Position numbers and translations under genes: made by a program. 12,449 nt of DNA, from contig DASTCC010000238.1 of the NCBI GenBank assembly GCA_035711465.1, positions 1 to 12,449 of the forward strand. Reading direction: 5' to 3'. The notes under the pieces were generated by a model that searched no databases, was not told where the DNA came from, and worked only from the letters and a program-made list of their open reading frames with translations. Shown here piece by piece: positions 4,421 through 12,449 of this stretch (positions are counted from its first letter, which is position 1; each line of letters starts with the position of its first letter). The DNA is from DASTCC01 sp035711465. Lineage in GTDB: Bacteria > Acidobacteriota > Vicinamibacteria > Vicinamibacterales > SCN-69-37.

Positions 4421-7186
4421 TTGAACTTCGCCGCCCACATCGCCGGCGTGGCCGCGCGGTTCCCCTCGCAGACGGCGATCGAGGTCATCCGCGACGGCCG
4501 CGTCGAGGCCACGACCTACCAGGCCCTGCTCGCCGACGCCGGCCGCACCGCAGCCTGGCTGCTGGCGTTCGGCATCGGCCGCGGCGATCGCGCCGCGATC
4601 CTCGCGGACAACGACGCGCCCTGGATTGCCGCCTACCTCGGCATCCTGCAGATCGGCGCGGTCGCCGTGCCGCTCGACACCGCGTACAAGGCGGCGCAGG
4701 TCCGCACCGTCGTGGAGAACGCCGGCGCGCGTGTGTTGTTCACGACGCCCCGGTATCTCGAAACCGCGCTCGCTGCAGCGACGGAGCGCGGCGACGCGCT
4801 TCGCGTCGTGCTGATCTCCGGCGGCGCGCACGGCATCACCGGGCCGGACAGGATCGCGGCCGCCGATCCGGCCACGGCCATCGCCGACGCATCCGATGCG
4901 GACGCGGCCGTCATTCTTTACACCTCCGGCACCACCGCCGATCCGAAGGGCGTCGTGCTGACCCACGGCAATCTCGAAGCGGAGCGCGCGGCGGCGCTTT
5001 CGATCGTTCACGTGGACGATCGCGACGCCGTGCTCGGCGTGCTGCCGCTGTTTCACGCGCTCGCGCAGATGGCCAACCTGCTGCTGCCGCTCACCGTGGG
5101 CGCGCGCGTCGTGTTCCTCGACAGCGTCAGCTCGACGTCGCTGCTCGCGGCGCTCGACGCGCGCGGCATCACCGTGTTCGCGTGCGTGCCGCAGTTCTTC
5201 TACCTGATCCATCAGCGCGTCACCGCCGAGGTGGCGAAAGGCGGTGCGCTGCGCCGCGCGATCTTTCGCGCCCTCATCGAAGGAAACGTCCGGCTGCGCG
5301 ACCTCCTCGGCTGGAATCCGGGACGGCTCGCCTTCGCCCGCGTCCATCGCGTCCTCGGCCCGCGCATGCGCGTGCTCGTCACCGGCGGATCGCGCTTCGA
5401 TCCCGCGATCGGCCGCGATCTCTACGGCATGGGCTTCACCGTGCAGAATGCCTATGGCCTCACCGAGACGTCGGGCGGGGCCACCATGGTGCGTCCCGGC
5501 GATCGGTTCACGACGTCGGTCGGCCAGCCGTTTCCAGGCGTGGACATTCGCATCGCGCCCCGCGCCGCGGCCGCGGGCGGCGACCGCACCGACGACGGCG
5601 AGATCCTGATCCGCGGGCCGATCGTCATGCGCGAGTACTTCAATCGTCCCGACGCCACCGCCGAGGCGATTCGCGACGGCTGGCTGCACACCGGCGACCT
5701 TGGCCGGCTCGACGCCGACAACCGCCTCCACATCACCGGCCGCAGCAAGGAGATCATCGTCCTCGCCTCCGGCAAGAACCTCTACCCCGAAGAGATCGAA
5801 GCGCACTACCGGCAGGCGCCCACCATCAAGGAACTCTGCGTCCTCGGTCTGAGCCAGCCCGGACAACCGGCCGCCGAAAGACTGCACGCGCTCGTCGTGC
5901 CCGACGACGTCGCCATGCGCGAGCGCGGCGTCGTCAACCTGCGCGAGCTCGTGCGCTTCGAGCTCGAGGGCTTGTCGGTGCAGCTGCCGGCGCACAAGCG
6001 CATCCTGAGCTACGACATCGCGCTCGAGCCGCTGCCGCGGACGACGACGGGCAAGATCCGGCGGCACGAAGTGGAGCGCCGCGTGCGCGAGATCGCGGCG
6101 CACAAAGCGGCGGCGAAGCCGGAACGGCCGCTCACCGACGCCGAGCGCGCGTGGCTGGCAAAGGGCGATCACGCGGCGACGGCGCGGGCGATCGCCGCCA
6201 AGCTCGGCCTCGCCGCCGTGCCGCCGGACGCGAATCTCGAGCTCGATCTCGGCCTCGACTCGATGGAGCGGGTCGAGCTGCTGACGTTCGTCGAGCAGGC
6301 GCGCGGGCGGCACGTCAGCGCCGAGACGCGGGCGACGATCTTCACCGTGCGCCAGCTGGTCGAAGCCGTCGAGGCCGCGCCGCCGATCGCGTCGGCGGCG
6401 GACGCCACGGTCAACGGCGACACGGACGCCAACGTCGACGGCGCGACGGAGTCGGCACTCGCCTGGGATGCGGTCCTCTCCGCGACGCCCGCCGCAGATC
6501 TCGTCGACAACCTCTCGAAACGAAAGACAGGCCGCGCGCTCGCGCTCTACGTGCTGATGCAGATCGTCGGTCTGGCCCTGCGCATCCTGCCCGGATTCCG
6601 CATCGCCGGACGCGAGCACCTGCCCGCGCGCGGGCCGTTCATCGTCAGCCCGAACCACCAGACCTATCTCGACGGCGGCATCGTCTCGGCGGCGCTGCCC
6701 TTCCGTGGCTTCGCCAATCTGTTTCTCGTCGGCGCCGCCGAGTACTTCCAGTCGCCGTTCATGGCCTGGCTGGCGCGGACGATCAACATCGTGCCGGTCG
6801 ATCCTGACGCCAACCTGGTCAACGCGATGCGCGCCGGCGCCGCGGGCCTTCGCCTCGGCAAGGTGCTGATCCTGTTCCCGGAGGGCGAACGATCGATCGA
6901 CGGCGACCCGAAGAAGTTCCGCAAGGGCGCGGCGATCCTCGCCTCGCACCTGGACGTGCCGATCGTGCCGGTGTCGCTCGACGGCCTGTTCGATCTGTGG
7001 CCGCGAGGCCGATCGTTCAACTGGCGCGCGCTCTTCCGGCGTCGACCGATCACGGTGCGGTTCGGACCGCCGATCCGTGTAGCCCGGGGGCAGTATGTCG
7101 AAGGGACAGCGGCTCTGCGTGGTGCCGTCGTGGCGATGTACGAGACAAACAACACCCCGAAGCCGGGCGCGCAGCGTCCGCGCTGA
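4421..7186 (+). CDS. Acyl-ligase / acyl carrier / PlsC acyltransferase fusion
   Basis: This single 921-residue protein has three activities in order. Residues about 1-565 are an AMP-binding acyl-CoA/acyl-ACP synthetase: P-loop YTSGTTADPKG (167-177), YGLTE (345-349), TGD with Asp426, and catalytic TTGK with Lys545. Residues about 590-670 are a carrier domain with phosphopantetheine Ser614 in LGLDSMER. Residues about 705-905 are a PlsC-type glycerophosphate acyltransferase, with a hydrophobic lead-in (709-725), NHQTYLD (His746, Asp751) and FPEGERS (819-825). The likely job is to activate a free fatty acid, load it on its own carrier arm and pass it to a lysophospholipid or glycerol phosphate at the membrane. 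E. coli Aas is comparable but has the acyltransferase first and no carrier. A low-complexity A/D/T linker (about 660-690) joins carrier to PlsC. The start is TTG 4421, just after TATAAT, with no ribosome binding site. Substrates are inferred. Confidence 0.9.
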   Translation: MNFAAHIAGVAARFPSQTAIEVIRDGRVEATTYQALLADAGRTAAWLLAFGIGRGDRAAILADNDAPWIAAYLGILQIGAVAVPLDTAYKAAQVRTVVENAGARVLFTTPRYLETALAAATERGDALRVVLISGGAHGITGPDRIAAADPATAIADASDADAAVILYTSGTTADPKGVVLTHGNLEAERAAALSIVHVDDRDAVLGVLPLFHALAQMANLLLPLTVGARVVFLDSVSSTSLLAALDARGITVFACVPQFFYLIHQRVTAEVAKGGALRRAIFRALIEGNVRLRDLLGWNPGRLAFARVHRVLGPRMRVLVTGGSRFDPAIGRDLYGMGFTVQNAYGLTETSGGATMVRPGDRFTTSVGQPFPGVDIRIAPRAAAAGGDRTDDGEILIRGPIVMREYFNRPDATAEAIRDGWLHTGDLGRLDADNRLHITGRSKEIIVLASGKNLYPEEIEAHYRQAPTIKELCVLGLSQPGQPAAERLHALVVPDDVAMRERGVVNLRELVRFELEGLSVQLPAHKRILSYDIALEPLPRTTTGKIRRHEVERRVREIAAHKAAAKPERPLTDAERAWLAKGDHAATARAIAAKLGLAAVPPDANLELDLGLDSMERVELLTFVEQARGRHVSAETRATIFTVRQLVEAVEAAPPIASAADATVNGDTDANVDGATESALAWDAVLSATPAADLVDNLSKRKTGRALALYVLMQIVGLALRILPGFRIAGREHLPARGPFIVSPNHQTYLDGGIVSAALPFRGFANLFLVGAAEYFQSPFMAWLARTINIVPVDPDANLVNAMRAGAAGLRLGKVLILFPEGERSIDGDPKKFRKGAAILASHLDVPIVPVSLDGLFDLWPRGRSFNWRALFRRRPITVRFGPPIRVARGQYVEGTAALRGAVVAMYETNNTPKPGAQRPR

Positions 7187-7261
7187 GGGCTGCCGGTCAG
7201 TTCCTGGTGGCGCGTCGGTGTCAGCTAAAGCTCCGTGGCAGAATTGACGACACTCACGCTG

Positions 7262-7278
7262 CCGGCGGCCCCCGCCGG
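7262..7278 (+). promoter_or_regulatory. Hairpin abutting the gdhA ribosome binding site
   Basis: CCGGCGG (7262-7268) pairs perfectly with CCGCCGG (7272-7278) around CCC. The 3' arm runs into the Shine-Dalgarno GGGGAGGG (7277-7284) in front of ATG 7290. Folding could limit ribosome access. A functional role is inference, since such short GC hairpins are common at this base composition. Confidence 0.35.
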
Positions 7279-7289
7279 GGAGGGCCTTG

Positions 7290-8702
7290 ATGTCGCACTC
7301 GAGCATGTTCGATTTCGTGAACCAGTATTTCGACCGCGCCGCGGCCGGGTCCGGTCATCCCACGGGCCTGCTCGAGCAGATCAAGCAATGCAACAGCGTC
7401 TACAGGATGCAGTTCCCGTTTCGGCGCGCGGACGGAACGATCGACGTCATCAGCGCCTGGCGCGTCGAGCACAGCCAGCACAAGCTGCCGACGAAGGGCG
7501 GCATCCGCTACGCGCCGTTCGTCGACGAAGAAGAAGTGAAGGCGCTCGCGGCGCTGATGAGCTACAAGTGCGCGATCGTCGACGTCCCGTTCGGCGGCGC
7601 CAAGGGCGCGGTGCAGATCGATCCGAAGCAGTACAAGGTCGAGGAGCTCGAACGGATCACGCGGCGCTACACGCATGAGCTGGTGAAGAAGAACTTCATC
7701 GGCCCCGGCATCGACGTGCCGGCGCCCGACTACGGGACCGGCGAGCGGGAGATGTCGTGGATCGTCGACACCTACCTCGCGCTGCACCCCGGCCTGCTCG
7801 ACGGGCTCGGCTCGGTGACCGGTAAGCCGGTGACGCAGGGCGGCGTTCGCGGACGCCGCGAAGCCACCGGCCGCGGACTCTTCTTCGCGGTCCGCGAAGC
7901 CTGCACGTTCGCCGACGACATGAAGGCGCTCGGCCTCACCGCCGGGCTCGCCGGCAAGCGCGTCGTCGTCCAGGGCCTCGGCAACGTCGGCTATCACGCG
8001 GCGAAGTTCTGCCAGGAAGGCGGCGCGGTGATCGTCGGCCTCGCCGAATATGAAGGTGCGATCGCCAACCCGGACGGACTCGACGTCGACGCGGTGTTCA
8101 ACCATCGCAAGGCGTCGAAGTCGATTCTCAACTTCAAGGGCGCGACGAATCTCGAGCAGAGCGCAGACGCCCTCGAGCTCGATTGCGACATCCTCGTGCC
8201 GGCGGCGCTCGAGAACGTGCTGACGAAGGACAACGCGGCGCGCGTCAAGGCGAAGATCATCGCCGAAGGCGCGAACGGACCGACGACGCCGGATGCGGAA
8301 GAGATTTTCCGATCGAAGAACGTGATGGTGATCCCCGACATCTACGCGAACGCCGGCGGCGTCACCGTGTCCTACTTCGAGTGGCTCAAGAACCTCTCGC
8401 ACGTGCGCTTCGGCCGGATGGAGAAGCGGCTGTCGGAGAGCGGCGAGGCCAGTTTCGTGCGCGCGCTCGAGTCGCTCACCGGCAAGTCGCTGACCGACGA
8501 CGAGCGGATGCGCCTGGTCCGCGGCGCCGAAGAGCAGGACATCGTCAACTCGGGCCTCGAGGAGACGATGATCGTCGCCTATCACCAGATTCGCGACCTG
8601 CTCAAGCAGAACAGCGCGCTCGGCGACCTGCGCGCCGCAGCGTTCCGAAACGCGATCGACAAGATCGCGCGGTCGTACCTCGAGCTCGGCGTGTTCCCGT
8701 GA
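7290..8702 (+). CDS. gdhA: Glu/Leu/Phe/Val dehydrogenase, likely glutamate dehydrogenase
   Basis: This cytoplasmic NAD(P)-dependent enzyme interconverts glutamate with 2-oxoglutarate and ammonia. It is 470 residues, slightly long for the hexameric class. The three lysines of the active site are present at the spacing of clostridial GDH: Lys69 (KLPTKGGIRYAP), Lys93 (SYKCAIVDVPFGG) and catalytic Lys105 (GGAKGAVQIDP). The C-terminal nucleotide-binding domain starts at VVVQGLGNVGYHAAKFC (GxGxxG). EGANGPTTPDAEEIF and NAGGVTVSYFEWLKN follow, also family hallmarks. ATG 7290 is chosen over the adjacent TTG 7287 because GGGGAGGG lies at proper spacing. The upstream gap of 103 bp holds a hairpin against the ribosome binding site. 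Cofactor preference and the exact amino acid cannot be read with certainty. It ends 24 bp from a convergent small ORF. Confidence 0.94.
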   Translation: MSHSSMFDFVNQYFDRAAAGSGHPTGLLEQIKQCNSVYRMQFPFRRADGTIDVISAWRVEHSQHKLPTKGGIRYAPFVDEEEVKALAALMSYKCAIVDVPFGGAKGAVQIDPKQYKVEELERITRRYTHELVKKNFIGPGIDVPAPDYGTGEREMSWIVDTYLALHPGLLDGLGSVTGKPVTQGGVRGRREATGRGLFFAVREACTFADDMKALGLTAGLAGKRVVVQGLGNVGYHAAKFCQEGGAVIVGLAEYEGAIANPDGLDVDAVFNHRKASKSILNFKGATNLEQSADALELDCDILVPAALENVLTKDNAARVKAKIIAEGANGPTTPDAEEIFRSKNVMVIPDIYANAGGVTVSYFEWLKNLSHVRFGRMEKRLSESGEASFVRALESLTGKSLTDDERMRLVRGAEEQDIVNSGLEETMIVAYHQIRDLLKQNSALGDLRAAAFRNAIDKIARSYLELGVFP

Positions 8703-8706
8703 GCGT

Positions 8707-8718
8707 CACGCCGGCGTG
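8707..8718. other. 12-bp palindrome after gdhA stop
   Basis: CACGCCGGCGTG is a perfect palindrome 4 nt after the gdhA TGA, in the 24-bp gap between convergent genes. It could help end transcription in both directions, but it lacks a T-run. As a hairpin it has only a 4-bp stem with loop CCGG. Confidence 0.3.
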
Positions 8719-8726
8719 CGTGCCGA

Positions 8727-8918
8727 TCACTCCTTGTCGAGCAGATGGCGCGCGGCGATCTGGGCGCGGCGGCGTCGGCGCTCCAGCTCCGCGTAGACGT
8801 CGCGGCGCAGCAGCCGGAAGGTGGGGCGCACGCGCGTGGTCTTCGGCCGCAGCAACGGCCTGTCGCCGTCGTCGATCAGCTCGAGTTGCCGTGCGGCAGT
8901 TCCATCGAAGCGATTCAT
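8727..8918 (-). CDS. Small basic hypothetical protein (63 aa)
   Basis: No family is recognised. The product is rich in Arg and Lys, begins MNRFDGTAARQLELIDDGDRPLL, and ends in a probably helical ELERRRRRAQIAARHLLDKE. There are no cysteines, signal peptide or membrane segment. It is supported as a real gene by a very good Shine-Dalgarno (GGGAGGA) a few nt before the ATG at 8918, among the best in the window. It also sits in a compact convergent arrangement with gdhA. A nucleic-acid-binding role would fit the charge but is only a guess. Confidence 0.6.
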   Translation of the reverse strand: MNRFDGTAARQLELIDDGDRPLLRPKTTRVRPTFRLLRRDVYAELERRRRRAQIAARHLLDKE

Positions 8919-9024
8919 CAGAATCCTCCCTGAAACCGAGCGTAACCGCCGGGTATGACAACCGGGGTCACGCCGGCCCTGCCCCCTGAAAGATGTGACG
9001 CCGGCGACCCACCGGTGGTTTCAC

Positions 9025-9033
9025 GGGGGGGGG
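9025..9033 (+). repeat. G9 homopolymer upstream of TMEM175-like gene
   Basis: Nine consecutive G residues lie 19 bp before the -10-like TAGAAT, where a -35 element would be expected. Such tracts can slip in length and change promoter strength. The run could also be a sequencing-length error. The 10-bp palindrome CCACCGGTGG lies at 9009-9018, just upstream. Confidence 0.6.
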
Positions 9034-9052
9034 CCTGGCGCCGCCGACCCTG

Positions 9053-9058
9053 TAGAAT
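9053..9058 (+). promoter_or_regulatory. -10-like box (TAGAAT) of TMEM175/WYL operon
   Basis: TAGAAT lies 6 nt before ATG 9065 with no Shine-Dalgarno between, so a leaderless transcript is predicted. The G9 tract occupies the -35 region. Confidence 0.5.
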
Positions 9059-9064
9059 CCCGGC

Positions 9065-9769
9065 ATGCGGGAGCGGCACCACGAAGTCACTCGGCTGGAA
9101 GGGTTTAGCGACGCCGTCTTCGGCTTCGCGCTGACCCTGCTCGTCGTCTCGCTGGAGACGCCGCAGACGGTCGGCGCGCTGCGCGACCTGATGAGAGGAT
9201 TTCTGCCGTTCGCGCTGACGTTCGCGATGGTGTGCTGGATCTGGTACGAGCACAACGTGTTCTTCCGCCGCTACGGCCTGCAGGATCCGTGGACGGCGTT
9301 CCTCAACTCGGTCCTGCTGTTCGTCGTGCTGTTCTACGTCTACCCGCTCAAGTTCCTCACCGGCGCGCTCTTCAGCTCGTTGATCTGGCGCGACGCCCGT
9401 CCGGACCTGCTCGGCACCGCCGAAGACGGACGGGCGGTGATGCTTCTCTACAGCGCCGGCGTGGTGATGATCTTCGGCTGCTTCACCCTGCTGTACCGGC
9501 ACGCGACGACGCGCGCCGATGCGCTCGAGCTCGATCGCCGGGCGCGGCTGCAGCTTCACTACGGCATGCGGTCACACCTCATCAGCCTGTCACTCGGGTT
9601 GGTCTCGATCGCCATCGCGACGGCCAGCGTCGCACTGGTGCCGATGGCCGGGATGATTTACGGACTCATGGGCCCGCTCCATGCGTGGAACGGCTACGCC
9701 GGAGGCAAGGCGCAGGCGACGCTCGAGGCGCCGGCGGCAGCGGCGACGACAAAGGTGCAGGCGGAATGA
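9065..9769 (+). CDS. TMEM175-family (DUF1211) membrane protein, putative K+ channel
   Basis: The 234-residue protein is mostly hydrophobic, with likely membrane segments near 16-31, 46-66, 77-103, 124-145 and 171-206. This fits the six-helix plan of bacterial TMEM175 channels. The first helix carries the family signature RLEGFSDAVFGFALTLL, where the FSD triplet (14-16) forms part of the potassium pore in characterised members. A potassium-permeable channel in the inner membrane is the best call; ion selectivity is not shown by sequence. The C-terminal tail is Ala-rich and disordered. The ATG start sits 6 nt after TAGAAT. The stop overlaps the start of the WYL regulator as ATGA (9766-9769), so the two are probably translated together. 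Confidence 0.85.
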   Translation: MRERHHEVTRLEGFSDAVFGFALTLLVVSLETPQTVGALRDLMRGFLPFALTFAMVCWIWYEHNVFFRRYGLQDPWTAFLNSVLLFVVLFYVYPLKFLTGALFSSLIWRDARPDLLGTAEDGRAVMLLYSAGVVMIFGCFTLLYRHATTRADALELDRRARLQLHYGMRSHLISLSLGLVSIAIATASVALVPMAGMIYGLMGPLHAWNGYAGGKAQATLEAPAAAATTKVQAE

Positions 9770-10749
9770 GGAACGCGGAAGTCATCCGTCAGTGGCAGAT
9801 CCTCCGCGAGATCGAATCGCACCGCGCCGGCGTCACCATCCACGAGCTGGCCAGATCGACGGGAGTCACGTCGCGCACGATTCGACGCGATCTGCAGGCG
9901 CTCCAGGAAGCCGGCTTCGCGATCTACGACGAGGGCGACGTCAACGAGACCAAGCGCTGGAAGATCGACGCACGTCCGTTTCAGACGGTGCAGGACGGGC
10001 TCGCGGTCGCCGACGTCGCGGCGCTGTACCTCAGTCGATCGATCGTCGAAGCGCTCTCCGGCTGGCCGCTCGAGGACGAGCTGCGCGCCGCCTTCGCGAA
10101 GCTCGAGCGCGCGCTCAATCCGCGGATGAAGGAGTTCCTCGAGACGCTGCCGCAGGTGGTCGCGACGAAGGCCGGACCGAAGGCGCGCGGGAGCACCGGG
10201 CCGATCGTCGACGCCGCCCGGCGGCTGCTCGACGCGACGCGCGATCGCCGCGTCATCGAGATGCGCTACTTCTCCGCGCAGAGCAACACCAGCAAGAGCT
10301 ACGTCGTCCATCCCTACCGGCTCCAGCTCGCCCAGGGCGGCGTCTACCTCGTCGCGTGGGTGCCGCGATACGAGGCGTTCCGCACGTTCGCCGTCGAGCG
10401 CATCGAACGGCTGTCGGTCAGCGAGGACACGTTCCGCCGCACGCGCGAGCTGCCGCCGGACATGTTCAGCCAGTCGATGGGCGTCTTCTCCGGCGAGCCG
10501 GAGGACATCGAGCTGGAGTTCGACGCGCGGACGGCGCTCCACGTCCGCGGGCGCACGTGGCACGAGTCGCAGACGGTCGAGGAGCGCCCTGACGGCAAGC
10601 TGCGGATGCGGCTTCGGGTGTCGAACGATTGGGCCTTGCGAAGCTGGCTGCTTGGATTCGGCGCCGGCGTGCGGGTGATCGCGCCGAAGACGCTCGTCGA
10701 TGCGATTCGAAGTGAACTAAGTGCCGCCTCAGCGGGATACGAGACGTGA
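9766..10749 (+). CDS. WYL-domain transcriptional regulator with N-terminal HTH
   Basis: This is a 327-residue DNA-binding regulator. The N-terminus is a winged helix (about 5-65) with helix-turn-helix VTIHELARSTGVTSRTIRRDLQALQEAGF, as in DeoR/HTH_11 proteins. The WYL domain (about 145-235) contains VIEMRYFSAQ, HPYRLQLAQGGVYLVAWVPRYEAFRTFAVERIERL; the W-Y-L triplet reads V-Y-L here. The C-terminal WCX extension (about 240-325) ends SWLLGFGAGVRVIAPKTLVDAIRSEL. WYL domains often sense nucleic acid or small ligands and regulate stress genes. I chose ATG 9766 because it overlaps the channel gene stop and gives the normal HTH N-terminus; the frame is open further upstream only inside the channel gene. 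It may control its own operon. Confidence 0.92.
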   Translation: MRNAEVIRQWQILREIESHRAGVTIHELARSTGVTSRTIRRDLQALQEAGFAIYDEGDVNETKRWKIDARPFQTVQDGLAVADVAALYLSRSIVEALSGWPLEDELRAAFAKLERALNPRMKEFLETLPQVVATKAGPKARGSTGPIVDAARRLLDATRDRRVIEMRYFSAQSNTSKSYVVHPYRLQLAQGGVYLVAWVPRYEAFRTFAVERIERLSVSEDTFRRTRELPPDMFSQSMGVFSGEPEDIELEFDARTALHVRGRTWHESQTVEERPDGKLRMRLRVSNDWALRSWLLGFGAGVRVIAPKTLVDAIRSELSAASAGYET

Positions 10750-10786
10750 GTGGTCAACGGCTAACCGTGCGAGATGCCCTTTGTTC

Positions 10787-10792
10787 TAAGAT
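10787..10792 (+). promoter_or_regulatory. -10-like box (TAAGAT) of SLOG gene
   Basis: TAAGAT lies 7 nt before ATG 10800, the same spacing as at the Usp gene, with no Shine-Dalgarno. It overlaps an upstream in-frame ATG (10791), which argues that 10800 is the true start. Confidence 0.4.
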
Positions 10793-10799
10793 GACCCCG

Positions 10800-11357
10800 A
10801 TGAAACCAGCAGACTGCATCCTGTTCAGCGGCGGCGCGCCGGGCGCCGAGGCCGAGTTTGGCGCGTGCGCCGAGCGGCATGGCGTCGAAGAAGTCAACTT
10901 CACGTTCGACGGCCACAAGATGATCCGGACGCGCGGGGTCCGCGTCCTCAACCATGAAGAGCTCGTCGCCGGCGACGTCAGCCTGGAGTACGTCTCGAAG
11001 CTGATGCACCGCCGCTACACGGACGCAGCCACCATCCGCAGGATTCTCCAGACGCTCTGGTATCAGGTGAATCACGGCCAGGAGATCTACGTCATCGGCG
11101 CGGTGCTCGAGGACGGCACCGTCCGCGGCGGCACCGGCTGGGGCGCCGAGTTCGCCAAGCTCTGCAACAAGCCGCTGCACGTCTTCGATCAGGAAAAGAA
11201 CGTGTGGGATCGCTGGACCGGCAGCGAGTGGGTAGCGTGCGGCGCCGACGAGCAGCCGGTGATCACGCATCCGCACTTCACCGGCACGGGCACGTGGACG
11301 TTGAACGACAGGGGCAAGGCCGCGATCCGCGATCTGTTCGCGCGATCGTTCAAATGA
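10800..11357 (+). CDS. SLOG-superfamily (DprA/LOG-like Rossmann) protein
   Basis: The 185-residue protein has two glycine motifs of the SLOG fold: ILFSGGAPGAEAEFG (7-21) near the N-terminus and VRGGTGWGAEFAKLCNKPLHVFDQ (108-131), followed by a W-rich segment (KNVWDRWTGSEWV). SLOG proteins bind nucleotides or nucleotide-derived ligands; some act as sensors in defence or signalling systems. No defence partner genes are seen here, so the role is open. The frame extends upstream to 10746, overlapping the WYL gene end. ATG 10800 is preferred because the conserved strand begins right after it and a -10-like box sits 7 nt upstream. The ATG at 10791 is a close alternative. The next gene starts 36 bp downstream on the same strand. 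Confidence 0.75.
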   Translation: MKPADCILFSGGAPGAEAEFGACAERHGVEEVNFTFDGHKMIRTRGVRVLNHEELVAGDVSLEYVSKLMHRRYTDAATIRRILQTLWYQVNHGQEIYVIGAVLEDGTVRGGTGWGAEFAKLCNKPLHVFDQEKNVWDRWTGSEWVACGADEQPVITHPHFTGTGTWTLNDRGKAAIRDLFARSFK

Positions 11358-11393
11358 TCGACGCCGATCGACGCTGACGACGCCACATTCCTG

Positions 11394-12449
<1,056 letters not shown>

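Noticed and set aside
4118..7306. A 1062-residue open frame on the minus strand
   Set aside because: It is antisense to the ligase fusion, whose domains and catalytic residues are clear. Long antisense frames are expected at this GC content, and its translation is low-complexity and Arg-rich with no family motif.
9232..9765. N-terminal extension of the WYL regulator frame
   Set aside because: It lies wholly inside the TMEM175-like gene in another frame, and the HTH protein begins normally at ATG 9766.

Overview
The window is about 12.4 kb of very GC-rich bacterial chromosome with tightly packed genes and third codon positions strongly biased to G or C. The gene mix is a two-domain Usp, a TMEM175-type channel, a WYL regulator, a PASTA-less Ser/Thr kinase joined to an NTPase, and an AMP-ligase/ACP/acyltransferase fusion. 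Together with the composition this suggests an Acidobacteriota-like environmental bacterium. That placement is inference, because no rRNA or other taxonomic marker is present.

Layout: 1-195 is intergenic, with a hairpin and a stretch that resembles the 5' end of tmRNA. truA follows (196-975), then a small cysteine-containing ORF (1100-1363), a self-complementary GGCTTG/CAAGCC repeat (1365-1448) and a two-domain universal stress protein (1462-2328). Facing it on the minus strand are a LOG-family nucleotide hydrolase and pdxH, which overlap by ATGA. Upstream of pdxH, past a strong hairpin, is a secreted peroxiredoxin gene (3834-4367). Divergent from it is a 921-residue acyl-ligase/carrier/acyltransferase fusion (4421-7186). 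Then come glutamate dehydrogenase (7290-8702), a small convergent basic ORF (8727-8918), a TMEM175-like channel coupled by ATGA to a WYL regulator (9065-10749), a SLOG-fold protein (10800-11357) and a Ser/Thr kinase with a STAND-type NTPase that runs off the window (11394-12449).

The main discovery is the peroxiredoxin. Its reading frame is interrupted by one in-frame TGA exactly where the peroxidatic cysteine belongs (TGG-TGA-TAEC). The same frame carries conserved peroxiredoxin sequence on both sides, and a 7-bp hairpin with a GU-containing loop begins 15 nt after the TGA. I read this as a selenocysteine codon with a bacterial SECIS element, giving an exported selenoperoxiredoxin with Sec70 and a likely resolving Cys74. 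It should not be annotated as two ORFs or a pseudogene.

A second theme is gene starts. Four plus-strand genes have a TAnnnT -10-like box only 6-10 nt before the start codon and no Shine-Dalgarno, which suggests leaderless transcripts. Other genes in the same window have clear Shine-Dalgarno sites. The genes do not form one pathway; stress and redox functions (Usp, selenoperoxiredoxin, PdxH) and lipid activation are neighbours rather than a demonstrated system.
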